Below are positions 1 to 9,089 of a stretch of DNA of 64,000 nt, piece by piece. Each line of letters opens with the position of its first letter. Positions within the stretch are counted from its first letter, which is position 1. The notes below the pieces were generated by a model, which was given only the letters and a program-made list of their open reading frames with translations, did no database searches and was not told the DNA's origin. This DNA comes from Cellulomonas sp. Leaf334 (GTDB taxonomy: Bacteria > Actinomycetota > Actinomycetes > Actinomycetales > Cellulomonadaceae): assembly GCF_001424195.1 (NCBI RefSeq), contig NZ_LMOO01000005.1, positions 299,646 to 363,645 on the forward strand, written 5' to 3'. A program made the translations under genes and the position numbers.

Positions 1-1
1 C

Positions 2-46
2 CACGTGGTCGGCATCGTGGCGGTGACGCTGATCGTCGCGCGCTAG
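2..46 (+). CDS. C-terminal end of a membrane protein (5' truncated)
   Basis: The first bases read in frame 2 as a hydrophobic tail ending VTLIVAR and a TAG stop at 44-46. The gene starts before the window, so only 14 residues are visible. A hydrophobic C-terminus suggests an integral membrane protein; nothing more can be said. A hairpin follows at once, which supports a real gene end here. Confidence 0.45.
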   Translation, partial: HVVGIVAVTLIVAR

Positions 47-49
47 CGC

Positions 50-69
50 CGAACCCCGTCGCGGGTTCG
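50..69. terminator. Short hairpin between convergent genes
   Basis: CGAACCC at 50-56 pairs with GGGTTCG at 63-69 around a 6-nt loop. It lies between the end of the plus-strand membrane protein and the end of the minus-strand VOC gene, so it could end transcription from both sides. There is no T-tract, as is usual in this G+C range. Confidence 0.5.
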
Positions 70-74
70 TGGGG

Positions 75-455
75 TCAGCTCGCCTCGATGACCGACAGGA
101 TGTTGCCGGCCGGGTCCGTGAACCACGCGATCAGGGGACCGCCGCCGCGGAACACGAAGTCGTCGTCGGTCTCGACGGGCGTGCCCGCGTACTTCTCGAA
201 CTGCACGCCGCGCTGCCGCAGCTCCGCGACCGTGCCGAGCACGTCCTCGACGGGGAAGTTGAGGACGGTGTACCCGGCGGGCTCGTGGGCCGGACCCTTG
301 GGGTAGACCAGCACCTCGTGACCGCTCTCGAAGCGCAGGAAGAGCATCCCGTTCTCCTCGGACACCTCGAGCCCGAGCACGTCGGCGTAGAACGCCCGCG
401 CGGCCGGGACGTCGTCGGTCGAAAATCCGCTGAACGCCTTGCTGAGGTCCGCCAT
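75..455 (-). CDS. VOC (glyoxalase/bleomycin-resistance fold) protein
   Basis: A 126-residue protein of the vicinal oxygen chelate superfamily. It has the usual betaalphabetabetabeta pattern: an N-terminal stretch with DVPAARAFYADVLGLEV, a middle VLVYPKG strand, and a C-terminal WFTDPAGNILSVIE motif that normally supplies a metal-ligand glutamate. VOC proteins include lyases, dioxygenases and drug-binding proteins, so the substrate is unknown. The ATG at 455 is chosen over the upstream 542 start because GAGGAG sits just before it and because MADLSKAF begins the conserved fold. It stands alone, 145 bp downstream of the histidine kinase gene on the same strand. Confidence 0.8.
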   Translation of the reverse strand: MADLSKAFSGFSTDDVPAARAFYADVLGLEVSEENGMLFLRFESGHEVLVYPKGPAHEPAGYTVLNFPVEDVLGTVAELRQRGVQFEKYAGTPVETDDDFVFRGGGPLIAWFTDPAGNILSVIEAS

Positions 456-600
456 CACCACTCCTCGATGCACCGTCGGGACCCGTCCAGGCTCCCGCGC
501 CGACAGCCACGCTGCCACTCGGACATCGCGCGTCGCCAACACCCAACGTCCGAGGAAGTGAGCGTCAGGGCGACCGGATGCTCGGACGTTGCGGGGAGGG

Positions 601-2085
601 TCAGGCGACCGCGGCGGGGAGGGTGACCGTGAACGTGGTGCCGGGGCCGCTCGACACCGTGATGGTGCCGCCGTGGGCGGTGACGACGGCGTGCACGATC
701 GCCAGGCCGAGGCCCGTGGACCCCGTGGCGCTGTTGCGGGACGCGTCGCCGCGCGTGAACCGCTGGAAGAGGCTCTCGCGCAGGGCGGGCGGGATGCCGG
801 GGCCGTCGTCGGCCACCTGCAGGACCACCCGGTCGCCGGCGCGACGGACGCGGACGGTCACGGCCGTCCCGGCGGCGGTGTGCAGCCGGGCGTTGGACAG
901 GAGGTTGGCCAGCACCTGGCGCAGGCGGTGGTCGTCGCCGAGCACGAGCGCGTCCTCGAGGGACTCCTCCGACGGCAGGTCCAGGCGCCAGTCGTGGTCG
1001 GGGCCGGCGGCGTGCGCGTCGGTGACGGCGTCGATCGCGAGGACGGTCAGGTCGACGGGTTCCGACGCGAGCGGTCGGCCGGCGTCGAGCCGGGCGAGCA
1101 GCAGCATGTCCTCGAGCAGGGCGGTCATCCGTTCCGACTCGGACTCGACGCGGGACATCGCCTGCAGGGCGCTGACGGGCATCTCGTCGGGGGAGCGCCG
1201 GACCAGCTCGGCGTACCCGCGGATGGACGCCAGGGGGGTGCGCAGCTCGTGGCTGGCGTCGGCGACGAACTGGCGCACCTGCGACTCGGACTCGTGCCGC
1301 GCGCCGAGCGCCTGCTCGACGTGCCCGAGCAGCTTGTTCAGGGCGGCACCGACCTGCCCGACCTCGGTGGCGGGGTCGGTGTCCCGGGCGGGCACGCGGT
1401 CGGCGAGGACCACCTCGCCGCGGTCGAGGGGGAGCCGGGAGACCCGGTTGGCGGTGCCGACGACGCGGTCCAGGGGCCGCAGCTCGCGGCGCACGAGCAC
1501 CAGGCCGGCGGCTGCGGCGACCAGCAGGGCGAGCGCGGCGACGACGACCTCGACGGCGACGAACGAGGTGACGGTGCTGGTCACGGATGTGGTCGGCAGG
1601 GCGGTCGCGGTCGTGACCCCGGCCGGGCTCACAGAGGCGACGGCGCGGTAGCTGCCCAGACCCGTGAGCGAGACCGGGTGGGGCTGTCCGTCGGCGGGCA
1701 CGGCGAGCATCTGCGCGGTCTGGGTGTCGTCGAGGGCGGTGAGGTTCCCGTCGTCGGCGACGTAGCCGGCCTGGACGGGCGTGAGGTCGGTCGGGTCGGC
1801 TCCCTGGGGGACCTCGACGTTGACGGTGCCCGCGTCGAGGCCGGGTCGGAAGCTGCCGCCGGTGACGAACGGGGAGCCGGCGTCGGGGGCCCGGGCCGTG
1901 CCGCCCTGGGGGACCACGGGCCCTTCGGCGGCACGCCGGTGCGCGGCGGTGAGCTTCTCGTCGAGCTGCGTCGTCAGCGAGCTCTGCAGCGCGAGGGTCG
2001 ACAGGGTGCCCATGGCCGCGGCGACGACGGCGACCAGTGCCACGACGACGACGACCAGCCGTCGCCGCAGCGTCCAGCGACCCAC
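601..2085 (-). CDS. Two-component sensor histidine kinase
   Basis: A 494-residue membrane histidine kinase. Residues 8-30 form a first transmembrane helix, residues 31-171 an extracytoplasmic sensor region, and residues 172-198 a second helix, followed by a HAMP linker. The dimerisation helix carries ASHELRTPL with the phosphoacceptor at His279. An N-box (LANLLSNARLHT, about 391-403) and DDGPGIP mark the ATP-binding domain. The gene starts with GTG at 2085, 2 nt before the stop of the upstream response regulator gene is completed, so the two are translationally coupled. A longer reading frame extends back to 2409, but only as an overlap with the regulator gene. The family resembles actinobacterial TcrY/TrcS/PhoR kinases; the signal is unknown. 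Confidence 0.9.
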   Translation of the reverse strand: MGRWTLRRRLVVVVVALVAVVAAAMGTLSTLALQSSLTTQLDEKLTAAHRRAAEGPVVPQGGTARAPDAGSPFVTGGSFRPGLDAGTVNVEVPQGADPTDLTPVQAGYVADDGNLTALDDTQTAQMLAVPADGQPHPVSLTGLGSYRAVASVSPAGVTTATALPTTSVTSTVTSFVAVEVVVAALALLVAAAAGLVLVRRELRPLDRVVGTANRVSRLPLDRGEVVLADRVPARDTDPATEVGQVGAALNKLLGHVEQALGARHESESQVRQFVADASHELRTPLASIRGYAELVRRSPDEMPVSALQAMSRVESESERMTALLEDMLLLARLDAGRPLASEPVDLTVLAIDAVTDAHAAGPDHDWRLDLPSEESLEDALVLGDDHRLRQVLANLLSNARLHTAAGTAVTVRVRRAGDRVVLQVADDGPGIPPALRESLFQRFTRGDASRNSATGSTGLGLAIVHAVVTAHGGTITVSSGPGTTFTVTLPAAVA

Positions 2086-2086
2086 G

Positions 2087-2824
2087 TCAGACGGACGGCT
2101 TGAGCACGTACCCGACGCCGCGCAGGGTGTGCAGCATCGGGGTGCGACCCTTGTCGATCTTGCGCCGTAGGTAGGACACGTAGAGCTCGACGATGTTGGC
2201 CTGGCCGCCGAAGTCGTACTGCCAGACACGGTCGAGGATCTGGGCCTTGGACAGCACGCGCTTCGGGTTGCGCATGAAGTAGCGGAGCAGCTCGAACTCG
2301 GTCGCGGTGAGGCGGATGTCCTCGCCGTCGCGGGTGACCTCGTGGCTGTCCTCGTCCATCGTGAGGTCGCCGACGACGAGCGTGGCCTCCTCGCGCGACG
2401 AGACCGCACCGGTGCGGCGCAGCAGGGCGCGCAGGCGGGCGACGACCTCTTCGAGGCTGAACGGCTTGGTCACGTAGTCGTCGCCACCGGCCGTGAGGCC
2501 CGCGATCCGGTCCTCGACCGCGTCCTTGGCGGTGAGGAACAGCACGGGGACGTTCGGGTGGGTGGTGCGGACGCGGCGGAGCACGTCGATGCCGGACAGG
2601 TCGGGGAGCATGACGTCGAGCACGATGACGTCGGGGTCCAGGGCCTTGGCGGCGCGGACGGCGGCGTGGCCGCTCAACGCGTGGTCCACCTGCCAGCCCT
2701 CGTAGCGCAGGGCGGTGGACAGCAGCTCGGCGAGGGTCGGCTCGTCGTCGACCACCAGCGCGCGGACAGGGGAGCCGTCGGCGCGGGACAGAACCTCCGG
2801 GCGACGGGTGGTGGTCGTTGTCAT
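2087..2824 (-). CDS. OmpR/PhoP-family response regulator
   Basis: A 245-residue DNA-binding response regulator. The receiver domain (about 20-135) has the acidic pair DDE at 26-28, the phosphoacceptor Asp70 in VIVLDVMLPD and Lys120 in VTKPFS. The C-terminal winged helix (about 150-240) ends in VSYLRRKID and LHTLRGVGYVLK. The linker GGDDYVTKPFSLEEVVARLR and the DNA-binding domain are close to mycobacterial PhoP/TcrA. It is the first gene of a two-gene operon with the histidine kinase. The upstream gap holds two direct TACCTGA copies (2844-2850 and 2877-2883) that could be autoregulatory, but this is weak evidence. Confidence 0.92.
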   Translation of the reverse strand: MTTTTTRRPEVLSRADGSPVRALVVDDEPTLAELLSTALRYEGWQVDHALSGHAAVRAAKALDPDVIVLDVMLPDLSGIDVLRRVRTTHPNVPVLFLTAKDAVEDRIAGLTAGGDDYVTKPFSLEEVVARLRALLRRTGAVSSREEATLVVGDLTMDEDSHEVTRDGEDIRLTATEFELLRYFMRNPKRVLSKAQILDRVWQYDFGGQANIVELYVSYLRRKIDKGRTPMLHTLRGVGYVLKPSV

Positions 2825-2875
2825 GACCTCAGCCTGGGGCGGCTACCTGACGTGCGCCTGGAGCGAACCTGTGAA

Positions 2876-3529
2876 TTACCTGAGCGGGTGCGGCCGGCCG
2901 GTACCCAGCAGGGCGGACGTGAGGATCGCCTCGATGGCGAACTGCGTGGCGGCCGGCAGGTCGACGCTGTCGTCGAGCAGCCACTGGACCTGCAGCCCGT
3001 CCATGACGCCGATGATCGCGCTCGCGGCCTGCGCGGCGACGTCGGCGGGCACGTCCCCACCGCCGACCTCGACGATCGCGGCCTGGATCTCCCCGCGCAG
3101 GATGGTGAAGCGGTTGGTCACCCAGCCGCGGGCCGGGTGATCCTCGGTGACGGACTCGCCCGTCAGCACGGTGTAGCCCTGCACGATGCCGCGCCGCTCG
3201 ACGTTCATCCGGGCGGTGCGGACGAGGTGCTGGAAGAGCTGGATGCCGTCGGGGATGTGCTGGCCCTCGAGGTCCCGGACGTCCTCCTTGTCGCGGTACT
3301 CGAGCACCTCGACGAGCAGCGCCTCCTTGGAGCCGAAGTGGTGCAGGACCCCGGCGTGCGTGATGCCGACCTGCTCGGCGACCTCGGCGAGCGAGCCGTT
3401 CTTGTACCCCTTGGACCCGAACGTGTGGGCGGCGGCCCGCAGGATCTCCGCGCGCCGCTCGGTGGTGGCCTGGCGGGGCTGCCGTGCGCGGCGCTGCGGC
3501 GGCGCGGCGGGCGGTACGGCGTCGTCCAT
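2876..3529 (-). CDS. TetR-family transcriptional regulator
   Basis: A 217-residue repressor-type protein. Residues about 25-75 form the TetR helix-turn-helix (ILRAAAHTFGSKGYKNGSLAEVAEQVGITHAGVLHHFGSKEALL); the rest is a helical ligand-binding domain. It is divergent from the GH3 beta-glucosidase gene, and the gap between them holds two palindromic TTACTGAC/GTCAGTAA sites that are likely its operators. This suggests control of the beta-glucoside uptake locus, perhaps released by a sugar or aglycone ligand. The ligand is inference. The ATG at 3529 gives the expected basic N-terminal tail before the DNA-binding domain. Confidence 0.92.
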   Translation of the reverse strand: MDDAVPPAAPPQRRARQPRQATTERRAEILRAAAHTFGSKGYKNGSLAEVAEQVGITHAGVLHHFGSKEALLVEVLEYRDKEDVRDLEGQHIPDGIQLFQHLVRTARMNVERRGIVQGYTVLTGESVTEDHPARGWVTNRFTILRGEIQAAIVEVGGGDVPADVAAQAASAIIGVMDGLQVQWLLDDSVDLPAATQFAIEAILTSALLGTGRPHPLR

Positions 3530-3556
3530 GACGGAACCATACTGCGACGACGGCAG

Positions 3557-3574
3557 TTACTGACAAGTCAGTAA
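3557..3574. promoter_or_regulatory. Palindromic operator 1 of the TetR/beta-glucosidase intergenic region
   Basis: TTACTGAC and its reverse complement GTCAGTAA are separated by 2 nt (AA). The site lies 28 bp before the TetR start codon. Its length and symmetry fit a TetR dimer operator. The centre is 55 bp from the centre of operator 2. Confidence 0.75.
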
Positions 3575-3609
3575 GTTAGATCGCTACCGAAACCATACTG
3601 TGATCATTC

Positions 3610-3631
3610 ACTTACTGACACGTCAGTAAGT
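3610..3631. promoter_or_regulatory. Palindromic operator 2 of the TetR/beta-glucosidase intergenic region
   Basis: Ten-base arms ACTTACTGAC and GTCAGTAAGT flank a 2-nt centre (AC). The core is the same as in operator 1. ACCATACTG also occurs 55 bp apart (3537 and 3592), so the operator unit looks tandemly duplicated. The site lies 51 bp before the beta-glucosidase start, where it could block that promoter. Confidence 0.78.
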
Positions 3632-3682
3632 TGTGCGTAGATTCACCGCAGAAGACGACGACGTCCGATCGGAGAACGCGCG

Positions 3683-6184
3683 GTGCCCCTCACCACCACC
3701 ACCGACCTCACCGCCCTCGCGGCTGCGCTCAGCCTCGAGGACAAGGTGCGCCTGGTCGTCGGCGCCGGCCTGTGGTCCACCGCCGCCATCCCGCACATCG
3801 GCCTGCGCGCCATGCAAGTCTCCGACGGCCCCGCCGGTGTCCGCGGCGTCTCCGACTCCACCGACGAGACCTCCGCCTCCTTCCCCGCCCCCAGCGCGCT
3901 CGCCGCCACGTGGGACGTCGACCTCGCCGACGAGGTCGGCCACCTGTTCGCCGCGGAGGCCCGTCGGCACGGCGTCGACGTCGTGCTCGCCCCGCAGGTG
4001 AACCTGCAGCGCACCCCCGTCGGCGGTCGCCACTTCGAGTGCTACTCCGAGGACCCCATGCTCACCGGCGCCATCGCGGTGCACGTGGTCCGCTCCGCGC
4101 AGGACCGCGGCGTCGGCATGTGCGTCAAGCACTTCGTCGCCAACGACTCCGAGACGCAGCGCACCACCTACCTGGCACGCGTCGACGAGAAGACGTTGCG
4201 CGAGGTGTACCTGGCACCGTTCGAGCAGCTCGTGCACGAGGCCCAGGCGTGGTCGGTCATGAGCGCGTACTCCGGCATCGACGACGGCACGACCGCCGCG
4301 ACCGCCGCCGAGCACCGCCCGCTGCTGACCGGGGTGCTCAAGGACGAGTGGGGCTTCGACGGTGTCGTGATGAGCGACTGGGTGGCCACCAAGACGGTCG
4401 TCGGAGCCGCCGAGGGCGGTCTCGACCTGCAGATGCCCGGCCCCGACGGACCCTGGGGCGACGGGCTCCTCGACGCCGTCGAGTCCGGAGACGTCAGCGA
4501 GGCGCTGCTCGACGCCAAGGTGGTCCGGCTGCTCCGGCTCGCCCAGCGGGTGGGCGCCCTCGACGGGGTCGAGCCCGCGGGTGCGCAGCGGGACCACGTG
4601 ACCGACGTCGACGTGCGGGCCGTCCTGCGGGACCTCGTCTCCCGCTCGATGGTCGTGCTCCGCGACGACGCGCACGCGCTGCCCGTCGACCCCGCCGGCG
4701 TCACGCGGATCGCGCTGCTCGGCCCCAACGCCGTCCACCCGTTCGTGCAGGGCGGTGGGTCCGCCTACGTCCGCCCCGACCACGCGACGACGCCCGAGAC
4801 CGCGCTCCGCGACGCGTTCGGCGAGGTCGACGTCGACGTGCACCCCGGCGCGGTGTCCCGCCTGCTGCCCCCCGCGCTCGACCTGGCCGGACGCTGCACC
4901 ACCCCCGACGGGCACGCCGGGGCGCTCGGCGAGCTGCTCGACGCCGACGGGACCGTGCTGGTCACCACCGACGTCACCGGCTGGAACGGGTGGCTGCGCG
5001 AGGTGCCCGGCCCCGCGGTCGCGCTGCGGCTGCGGACCACCGTGCGGCTCGACGAGCCAGGACGGCACGAGGTCGGCGTCGGTACCGTCGGCAGGCACCG
5101 GATCACGGTCGGCGGGCAGGTGCTCTCCACCAGCGAGCACGTCGTCGGCGCCGAGGTGATCCTCGACTCCAGCGTCAACCAGCCCGTGCCCGCGACGCTG
5201 GTCGTCGAGGTGACCGAGCCGACGACCGTCGAGATCGACGCGCTCGTGCAGGCCGTCCACCCCGTCGGGTACGCCAGCTTCGCGCGCGCCGAGCTGGTGC
5301 ACCGCGTACCCGGCACATCGCCCGACGAGCTGCTCGCCGTCGCCACCGAGGCGGCCGCGGCCGCCGACCTGGCGATCGTCGTCGTCGGCACCAACGAGGA
5401 GATCGAGTCGGAGGGGTACGACCGCACGAGCCTCGCGCTGCCCGGCACGCAGGACCAGCTGGTCAAGGCGACGCTCGCCGCGAACCCCCGCACGATCGTC
5501 GTCGTCAACGCCGGTGCCCCCGTGCTGCTGCCGTGGCTCGACGAGGTTCCGTGCGTCCTGTGGGCGTGGCTCGGTGGGCAGGAGTGGCCCGACGCGCTCG
5601 CGGACGTGCTCACCGGGATCACCGAGCCCACGGGCCGCCTGCCCTGGACGCTCCCCGCGCACGAGACCGACGTGCCCGTCCCGGACGCGGTCCCCGTCGA
5701 CGGCGTCGTCGAGTACCACGAGGGCGTCCACGTCGGGTACCGCTCGTGGCTCCGGCTCGGCCGCACCCCGGCGGCGCCGTTCGGGCACGGTCTCGGCTGG
5801 ACGACGTGGGCGTACGAGTCGGTGTCCCACACCGTCGAGGCGGACGGGTCGGTCCTGCTGGACGTCCGCGTGCGCAACACCGGTGCCCGCGACGGGCGCG
5901 AGGTGGTCCAGGTCTACGTCGAGCCGCCGGGCCCGGACGAGTCGCGGCCCGTCCGCTGGCTCGGCGGGTTCAGCACGGTGCACGCCGCCGCCGGCGCGCA
6001 CGCAGATGTCCAGGTCCGGGTGGACGCCCGTGCGTTCCGGACCTGGGACAGCGCACTGCCCGGCTGGGTCACCCCGGCCGGTACCTACCCGATCCGCGTG
6101 GGCCGCTCCTCGAGCGACCTGCGCCTCAGCGCCGACGTGGCCGTGCTTCGTCTGCACAGTCCGACGTCGGCACAGCCCGCGTAA
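3683..6184 (+). CDS. Glycoside hydrolase family 3 beta-glucosidase
   Basis: An 833-residue GH3 enzyme that releases terminal beta-linked glucose from oligosaccharides or glucosides. It has no signal peptide, so it should act in the cytoplasm on imported sugars. The N-terminal barrel carries KHFVANDSE and GFDGVVMSDW, with the nucleophile Asp232. The second domain has the GTNEEIESEGYDRTSL segment that usually carries the acid/base. The region around 390-520 looks like a PA14 insert, and the C-terminus is a fibronectin-III-like domain. The GTG at 3683 follows a GGAGA motif. It is the first gene of the locus with a family-5 ABC transporter and lies across two operators from the TetR gene. The exact linkage preference cannot be read from sequence. 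Confidence 0.93.
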   Translation: MPLTTTTDLTALAAALSLEDKVRLVVGAGLWSTAAIPHIGLRAMQVSDGPAGVRGVSDSTDETSASFPAPSALAATWDVDLADEVGHLFAAEARRHGVDVVLAPQVNLQRTPVGGRHFECYSEDPMLTGAIAVHVVRSAQDRGVGMCVKHFVANDSETQRTTYLARVDEKTLREVYLAPFEQLVHEAQAWSVMSAYSGIDDGTTAATAAEHRPLLTGVLKDEWGFDGVVMSDWVATKTVVGAAEGGLDLQMPGPDGPWGDGLLDAVESGDVSEALLDAKVVRLLRLAQRVGALDGVEPAGAQRDHVTDVDVRAVLRDLVSRSMVVLRDDAHALPVDPAGVTRIALLGPNAVHPFVQGGGSAYVRPDHATTPETALRDAFGEVDVDVHPGAVSRLLPPALDLAGRCTTPDGHAGALGELLDADGTVLVTTDVTGWNGWLREVPGPAVALRLRTTVRLDEPGRHEVGVGTVGRHRITVGGQVLSTSEHVVGAEVILDSSVNQPVPATLVVEVTEPTTVEIDALVQAVHPVGYASFARAELVHRVPGTSPDELLAVATEAAAAADLAIVVVGTNEEIESEGYDRTSLALPGTQDQLVKATLAANPRTIVVVNAGAPVLLPWLDEVPCVLWAWLGGQEWPDALADVLTGITEPTGRLPWTLPAHETDVPVPDAVPVDGVVEYHEGVHVGYRSWLRLGRTPAAPFGHGLGWTTWAYESVSHTVEADGSVLLDVRVRNTGARDGREVVQVYVEPPGPDESRPVRWLGGFSTVHAAAGAHADVQVRVDARAFRTWDSALPGWVTPAGTYPIRVGRSSSDLRLSADVAVLRLHSPTSAQPA

Positions 6185-6190
6185 CGCCCC

Positions 6191-6221
6191 GGTCCGGCGG
6201 GATCCGCAGTCCCGTCGGACC
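6191..6221 (+). terminator. Intercistronic hairpin between beta-glucosidase and binding-protein genes
   Basis: GGTCCGGCGGGA at 6191-6202 pairs with TCCCGTCGGACC at 6210-6221 (11 Watson-Crick pairs and one G-U) around a 7-nt loop. There is no T-tract. It may partly terminate or stabilise mRNA ends, so that the binding protein is made in different amounts from the enzyme. Such hairpins are common next to ABC binding-protein genes. Confidence 0.5.
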
Positions 6222-6262
6222 GGCTCGACCAGCAGTTTCCGCATCAGTGCAAGGAGGCACTC

Positions 6263-7948
6263 GTGAGAATCCGCAAGCTCTCGACGGTCGTCGCTACGGC
6301 GGCCACCCTCGCGTTGCTCGCCACCGCCTGCTCCGGCGGCGGTAGTGGCAGCGACGACGACGCGACCGGCGGCACCGGTGGCGTCTCGGACAAGATCCTG
6401 ACCATCGGCATGCCGAACGGCCCGCAGCAGCCCAACCAGAACCCGCTCGCGACCGGCTCCGCGTCGCTCTCGCTCGGGTACGCGTTCGCCGTCTACGAGT
6501 CGCTCATGCAGGTCAACGAGCTCAAGCCGACGGACCCCCCGACGCCGTGGCTCGCCGAGAGCGTCGAGTGGAACCCCGACTCCACGCAGGCCGTGATCAC
6601 GGCGCGTGAGGGCGTGAAGTGGTCCGACGGCACGGACTTCACCGCCGAGGACATCGCGTTCTCGATCCAGCTCCGCAAGGACAACAAGGAGCTGAACACG
6701 GACTTCCCGGACCAGTACGGCGACATCACGGTCGACGGCAACACGGTCACGGTGAACTTCGAGTCCGGCCAGTACGTCAACCGCGACAAGCTGCTCAAGC
6801 TCCTCATCGTGCCCAAGCACCTGTGGGAGAACGAGGACCCGGTGACGTGGACCGACGACGAGATGATCGGCACGGGCCCGTTCAAGCTCAAGAGCTTCAC
6901 CCCGCAGGCCGTGACGCTCGAGCCGAACACCGACTACTGGGGCGAGACCCCGAAGGTCGGCACGCTGCGGTACGACACGTTCAACGACAACGCCGGCCTG
7001 ACCACGGCGCTCACCACGGGTGACGCGCAGTGGGGCTGGACGTTCATCCCGGACTTCGAGAACACGTTCATCGCCAAGGACCCGGAGCACTTCCACCAGG
7101 TCGCGGGCGGCGGCTTCGGCGTCGACGTCCTCTACCTGAACAACGAGACGAAGCCGTTCAACGACGTGGCGTTCCGCAAGGCGCTGAACATGGTCGTGGA
7201 CCGCGCGGACATCTCCGCGACGGCCGGTTACGGCGTGTGGCCCCAGATCAAGAGCGTGACCGGGCTGCCCCAGCCGTCGGGTGACGCGTTCATCTCCGAC
7301 GAGTTCCTCGACCAGGAGCTCACGGTCGACGTCGACGGTGCCAAGGACGTGCTCACCGACGCGGGCTACACCTGGGACGGCGACGCACTGGTCGACCCCG
7401 ACGGCGAGAAGGTCTCCTTCACGCTCCAGAACCCGACGGGGTGGACCGACTACCTGGACGCGCTCGGCATCATCAGCGAGGGCGCGGCCGCCCTCGGGGC
7501 CGAGGCGTCCGTCGAGGGTGTCGTCCAGGACACCTGGTTCAACGACATCATCCCGTTCGGCAACTTCCAGGCGTCCCTGCACTGGACCGACGGGGGCAGC
7601 ACGCCGTGGAACATGTACTCCAACATCATGGACGGCGCGTCGTACGTGCCGCTCGGTGAGTCGGCGACGTGGAACTTCGGCCGCTACAAGAACGACGCCG
7701 TCACCGCGGCGCTGGCCGACTTCAAGGCGGGGACGGACGACAACGCCCGCGCCGCCGCCCTGGACGTCGTGCAGAAGGCCTTCGTGGAGGACGTCCCCGG
7801 CCTCGTCATCTGGTCCCGTCCCGCCGTCGCGCAGTACTCGACGGTGAACTACACGGGCTTCCCGACCGACGAGGACCCGTACGCGAACCCGCAGCCGACG
7901 GGCCCGCAGGCCGCTCTGATCCTGTCGAAGCTCGTTCCGACGGAGTGA
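6263..7948 (+). CDS. ABC transporter substrate-binding lipoprotein, family 5
   Basis: A 561-residue secreted lipoprotein. The signal peptide ends at the lipobox LLATAC with the lipidated Cys23, followed by a Gly/Ser/Asp-rich linker. The rest is a family-5 (DppA/OppA-type) solute-binding fold, with [32 protein letters not shown] as the classic N-terminal block. Family-5 proteins bind peptides, but also bind cello- and laminari-oligosaccharides in cellulose degraders. The adjacent GH3 enzyme favours a beta-glucoside ligand here. A strong AAGGAGG lies 7 nt before the GTG start. The first gene of the transporter part of the operon. Confidence 0.92.
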   Translation: MRIRKLSTVVATAATLALLATACSGGGSGSDDDATGGTGGVSDKILTIGMPNGPQQPNQNPLATGSASLSLGYAFAVYESLMQVNELKPTDPPTPWLAESVEWNPDSTQAVITAREGVKWSDGTDFTAEDIAFSIQLRKDNKELNTDFPDQYGDITVDGNTVTVNFESGQYVNRDKLLKLLIVPKHLWENEDPVTWTDDEMIGTGPFKLKSFTPQAVTLEPNTDYWGETPKVGTLRYDTFNDNAGLTTALTTGDAQWGWTFIPDFENTFIAKDPEHFHQVAGGGFGVDVLYLNNETKPFNDVAFRKALNMVVDRADISATAGYGVWPQIKSVTGLPQPSGDAFISDEFLDQELTVDVDGAKDVLTDAGYTWDGDALVDPDGEKVSFTLQNPTGWTDYLDALGIISEGAAALGAEASVEGVVQDTWFNDIIPFGNFQASLHWTDGGSTPWNMYSNIMDGASYVPLGESATWNFGRYKNDAVTAALADFKAGTDDNARAAALDVVQKAFVEDVPGLVIWSRPAVAQYSTVNYTGFPTDEDPYANPQPTGPQAALILSKLVPTE

Positions 7949-8027
7949 GATGACGTGGTGCGGCGGGCGAGCCCCCTCGCCCGCCGCACCGCGTGCCCGG
8001 CCCGCACCCGACCCCCAAGGTGACCTG

Positions 8028-9089
8028 ATGTCAGACGACCAGCCGGTCCTGCAGGCGATCGACCTGCGCAAGCACTTCCCCGTCCGCGGCTCCCGCTCCA
8101 AGAAGTTCGTGCACGCCGTCGACGACGTGAACCTGTCGCTCCACCGCGGCAAGGTGATCGCGCTGGTGGGGGAGTCGGGCTCCGGCAAGTCCACGATCGC
8201 CCGGCTGCTCGCGCAGCTCATGCCGGTCACGGGCGGCCAGATCCTGCTGCACGGGCAGGACGCCACGGCGAAGAACCGGCGCGCGTTCCACCAGTACGTG
8301 CGCAAGGTCCAGATGATCTTCCAGGACCCGTTCGGGTCGCTGAACCCCGTGCACACCGTGCGGTACACCCTCACGCGCAGCCTCAAGATCCACCGCGGGC
8401 GCCTGCGCGGAGTCGAGCTCGAGGCCGCCCTCGACGAGCTGCTGGACCGGGTCCAGCTGCGCCCGGCCGCCCGGTACATCGACAAGTTCCCGCACGAGCT
8501 GTCCGGCGGTCAGCGCCAGCGCGTGGCCATCGCCCGCGCGCTCGCGGCCGACCCCGAGGTGCTGCTCGCCGACGAGCCGATCTCGATGCTCGACGTGTCG
8601 ATCCGCCTCGGCATCCTCAACCTGCTGCGCGACCTGCGGGACCGCCTGCAGCTCGCGATCCTCTACATCACGCACGACATCGCGTCGGCCCGCTACTTCG
8701 CCGACCGGACGATGGTCATGTACGCCGGCCGGATCGTGGAGACGGGCGACTCGGAGTCCGTCACGCAGGACCCGAAGCACCCCTACACGCAGCTGCTGGT
8801 GCGCTCCGCGCCGGACCCGGACGACCTGGAGTCCCGCGCCCGGGGCGCCCGCGGCGAGGCGCCGAGCCTGGTGACCCCGCCCGGCGGGTGCCGGTTCAAC
8901 CCGCGCTGCCCGTTCGCCGTCGACCTGTGCCGCACCGAGGTCCCGCCCTTGCTGCCTGTCGGCGAGGTCCGCGAGGCCGCCTGCTGGGGCTACTCCGACC
9001 GTGCGGACCGCCCGTCGCTGGGCTCGGTGCTCGACGCGTACGGCGAGCGGCCGGCCGTGGACGTCTCGGTGCTGGAGGTCGACCGATGA
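8028..9089 (+). CDS. ABC transporter ATP-binding protein, OppF/DppF type
   Basis: A 353-residue ATPase of the oligopeptide/oligosaccharide importer class. Walker A is GESGSGKST at about 48-56; the signature is LSGGQRQRV, followed by [13 protein letters not shown]. The C-terminal domain with [16 protein letters not shown] is typical of Opp/Dpp ATPases and contains conserved cysteines. The ATG at 8028 is preferred to the upstream 7950 frame opening, because the fold begins with [12 protein letters not shown]. It follows the binding-protein gene and its stop overlaps the start of the next permease gene (ATGA), so they are coupled. Confidence 0.93.
   Translation: MSDDQPVLQAIDLRKHFPVRGSRSKKFVHAVDDVNLSLHRGKVIALVGESGSGKSTIARLLAQLMPVTGGQILLHGQDATAKNRRAFHQYVRKVQMIFQDPFGSLNPVHTVRYTLTRSLKIHRGRLRGVELEAALDELLDRVQLRPAARYIDKFPHELSGGQRQRVAIARALAADPEVLLADEPISMLDVSIRLGILNLLRDLRDRLQLAILYITHDIASARYFADRTMVMYAGRIVETGDSESVTQDPKHPYTQLLVRSAPDPDDLESRARGARGEAPSLVTPPGGCRFNPRCPFAVDLCRTEVPPLLPVGEVREAACWGYSDRADRPSLGSVLDAYGERPAVDVSVLEVDR

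Noticed and set aside
3623..8485. A 1620-codon open frame on the minus strand
   Set aside because: It lies opposite the GH3, binding-protein and ATPase genes, which have clear family motifs. Its translation is Arg/Gly/Val/Asp-rich without domains, a shadow of G+C-rich codon bias.
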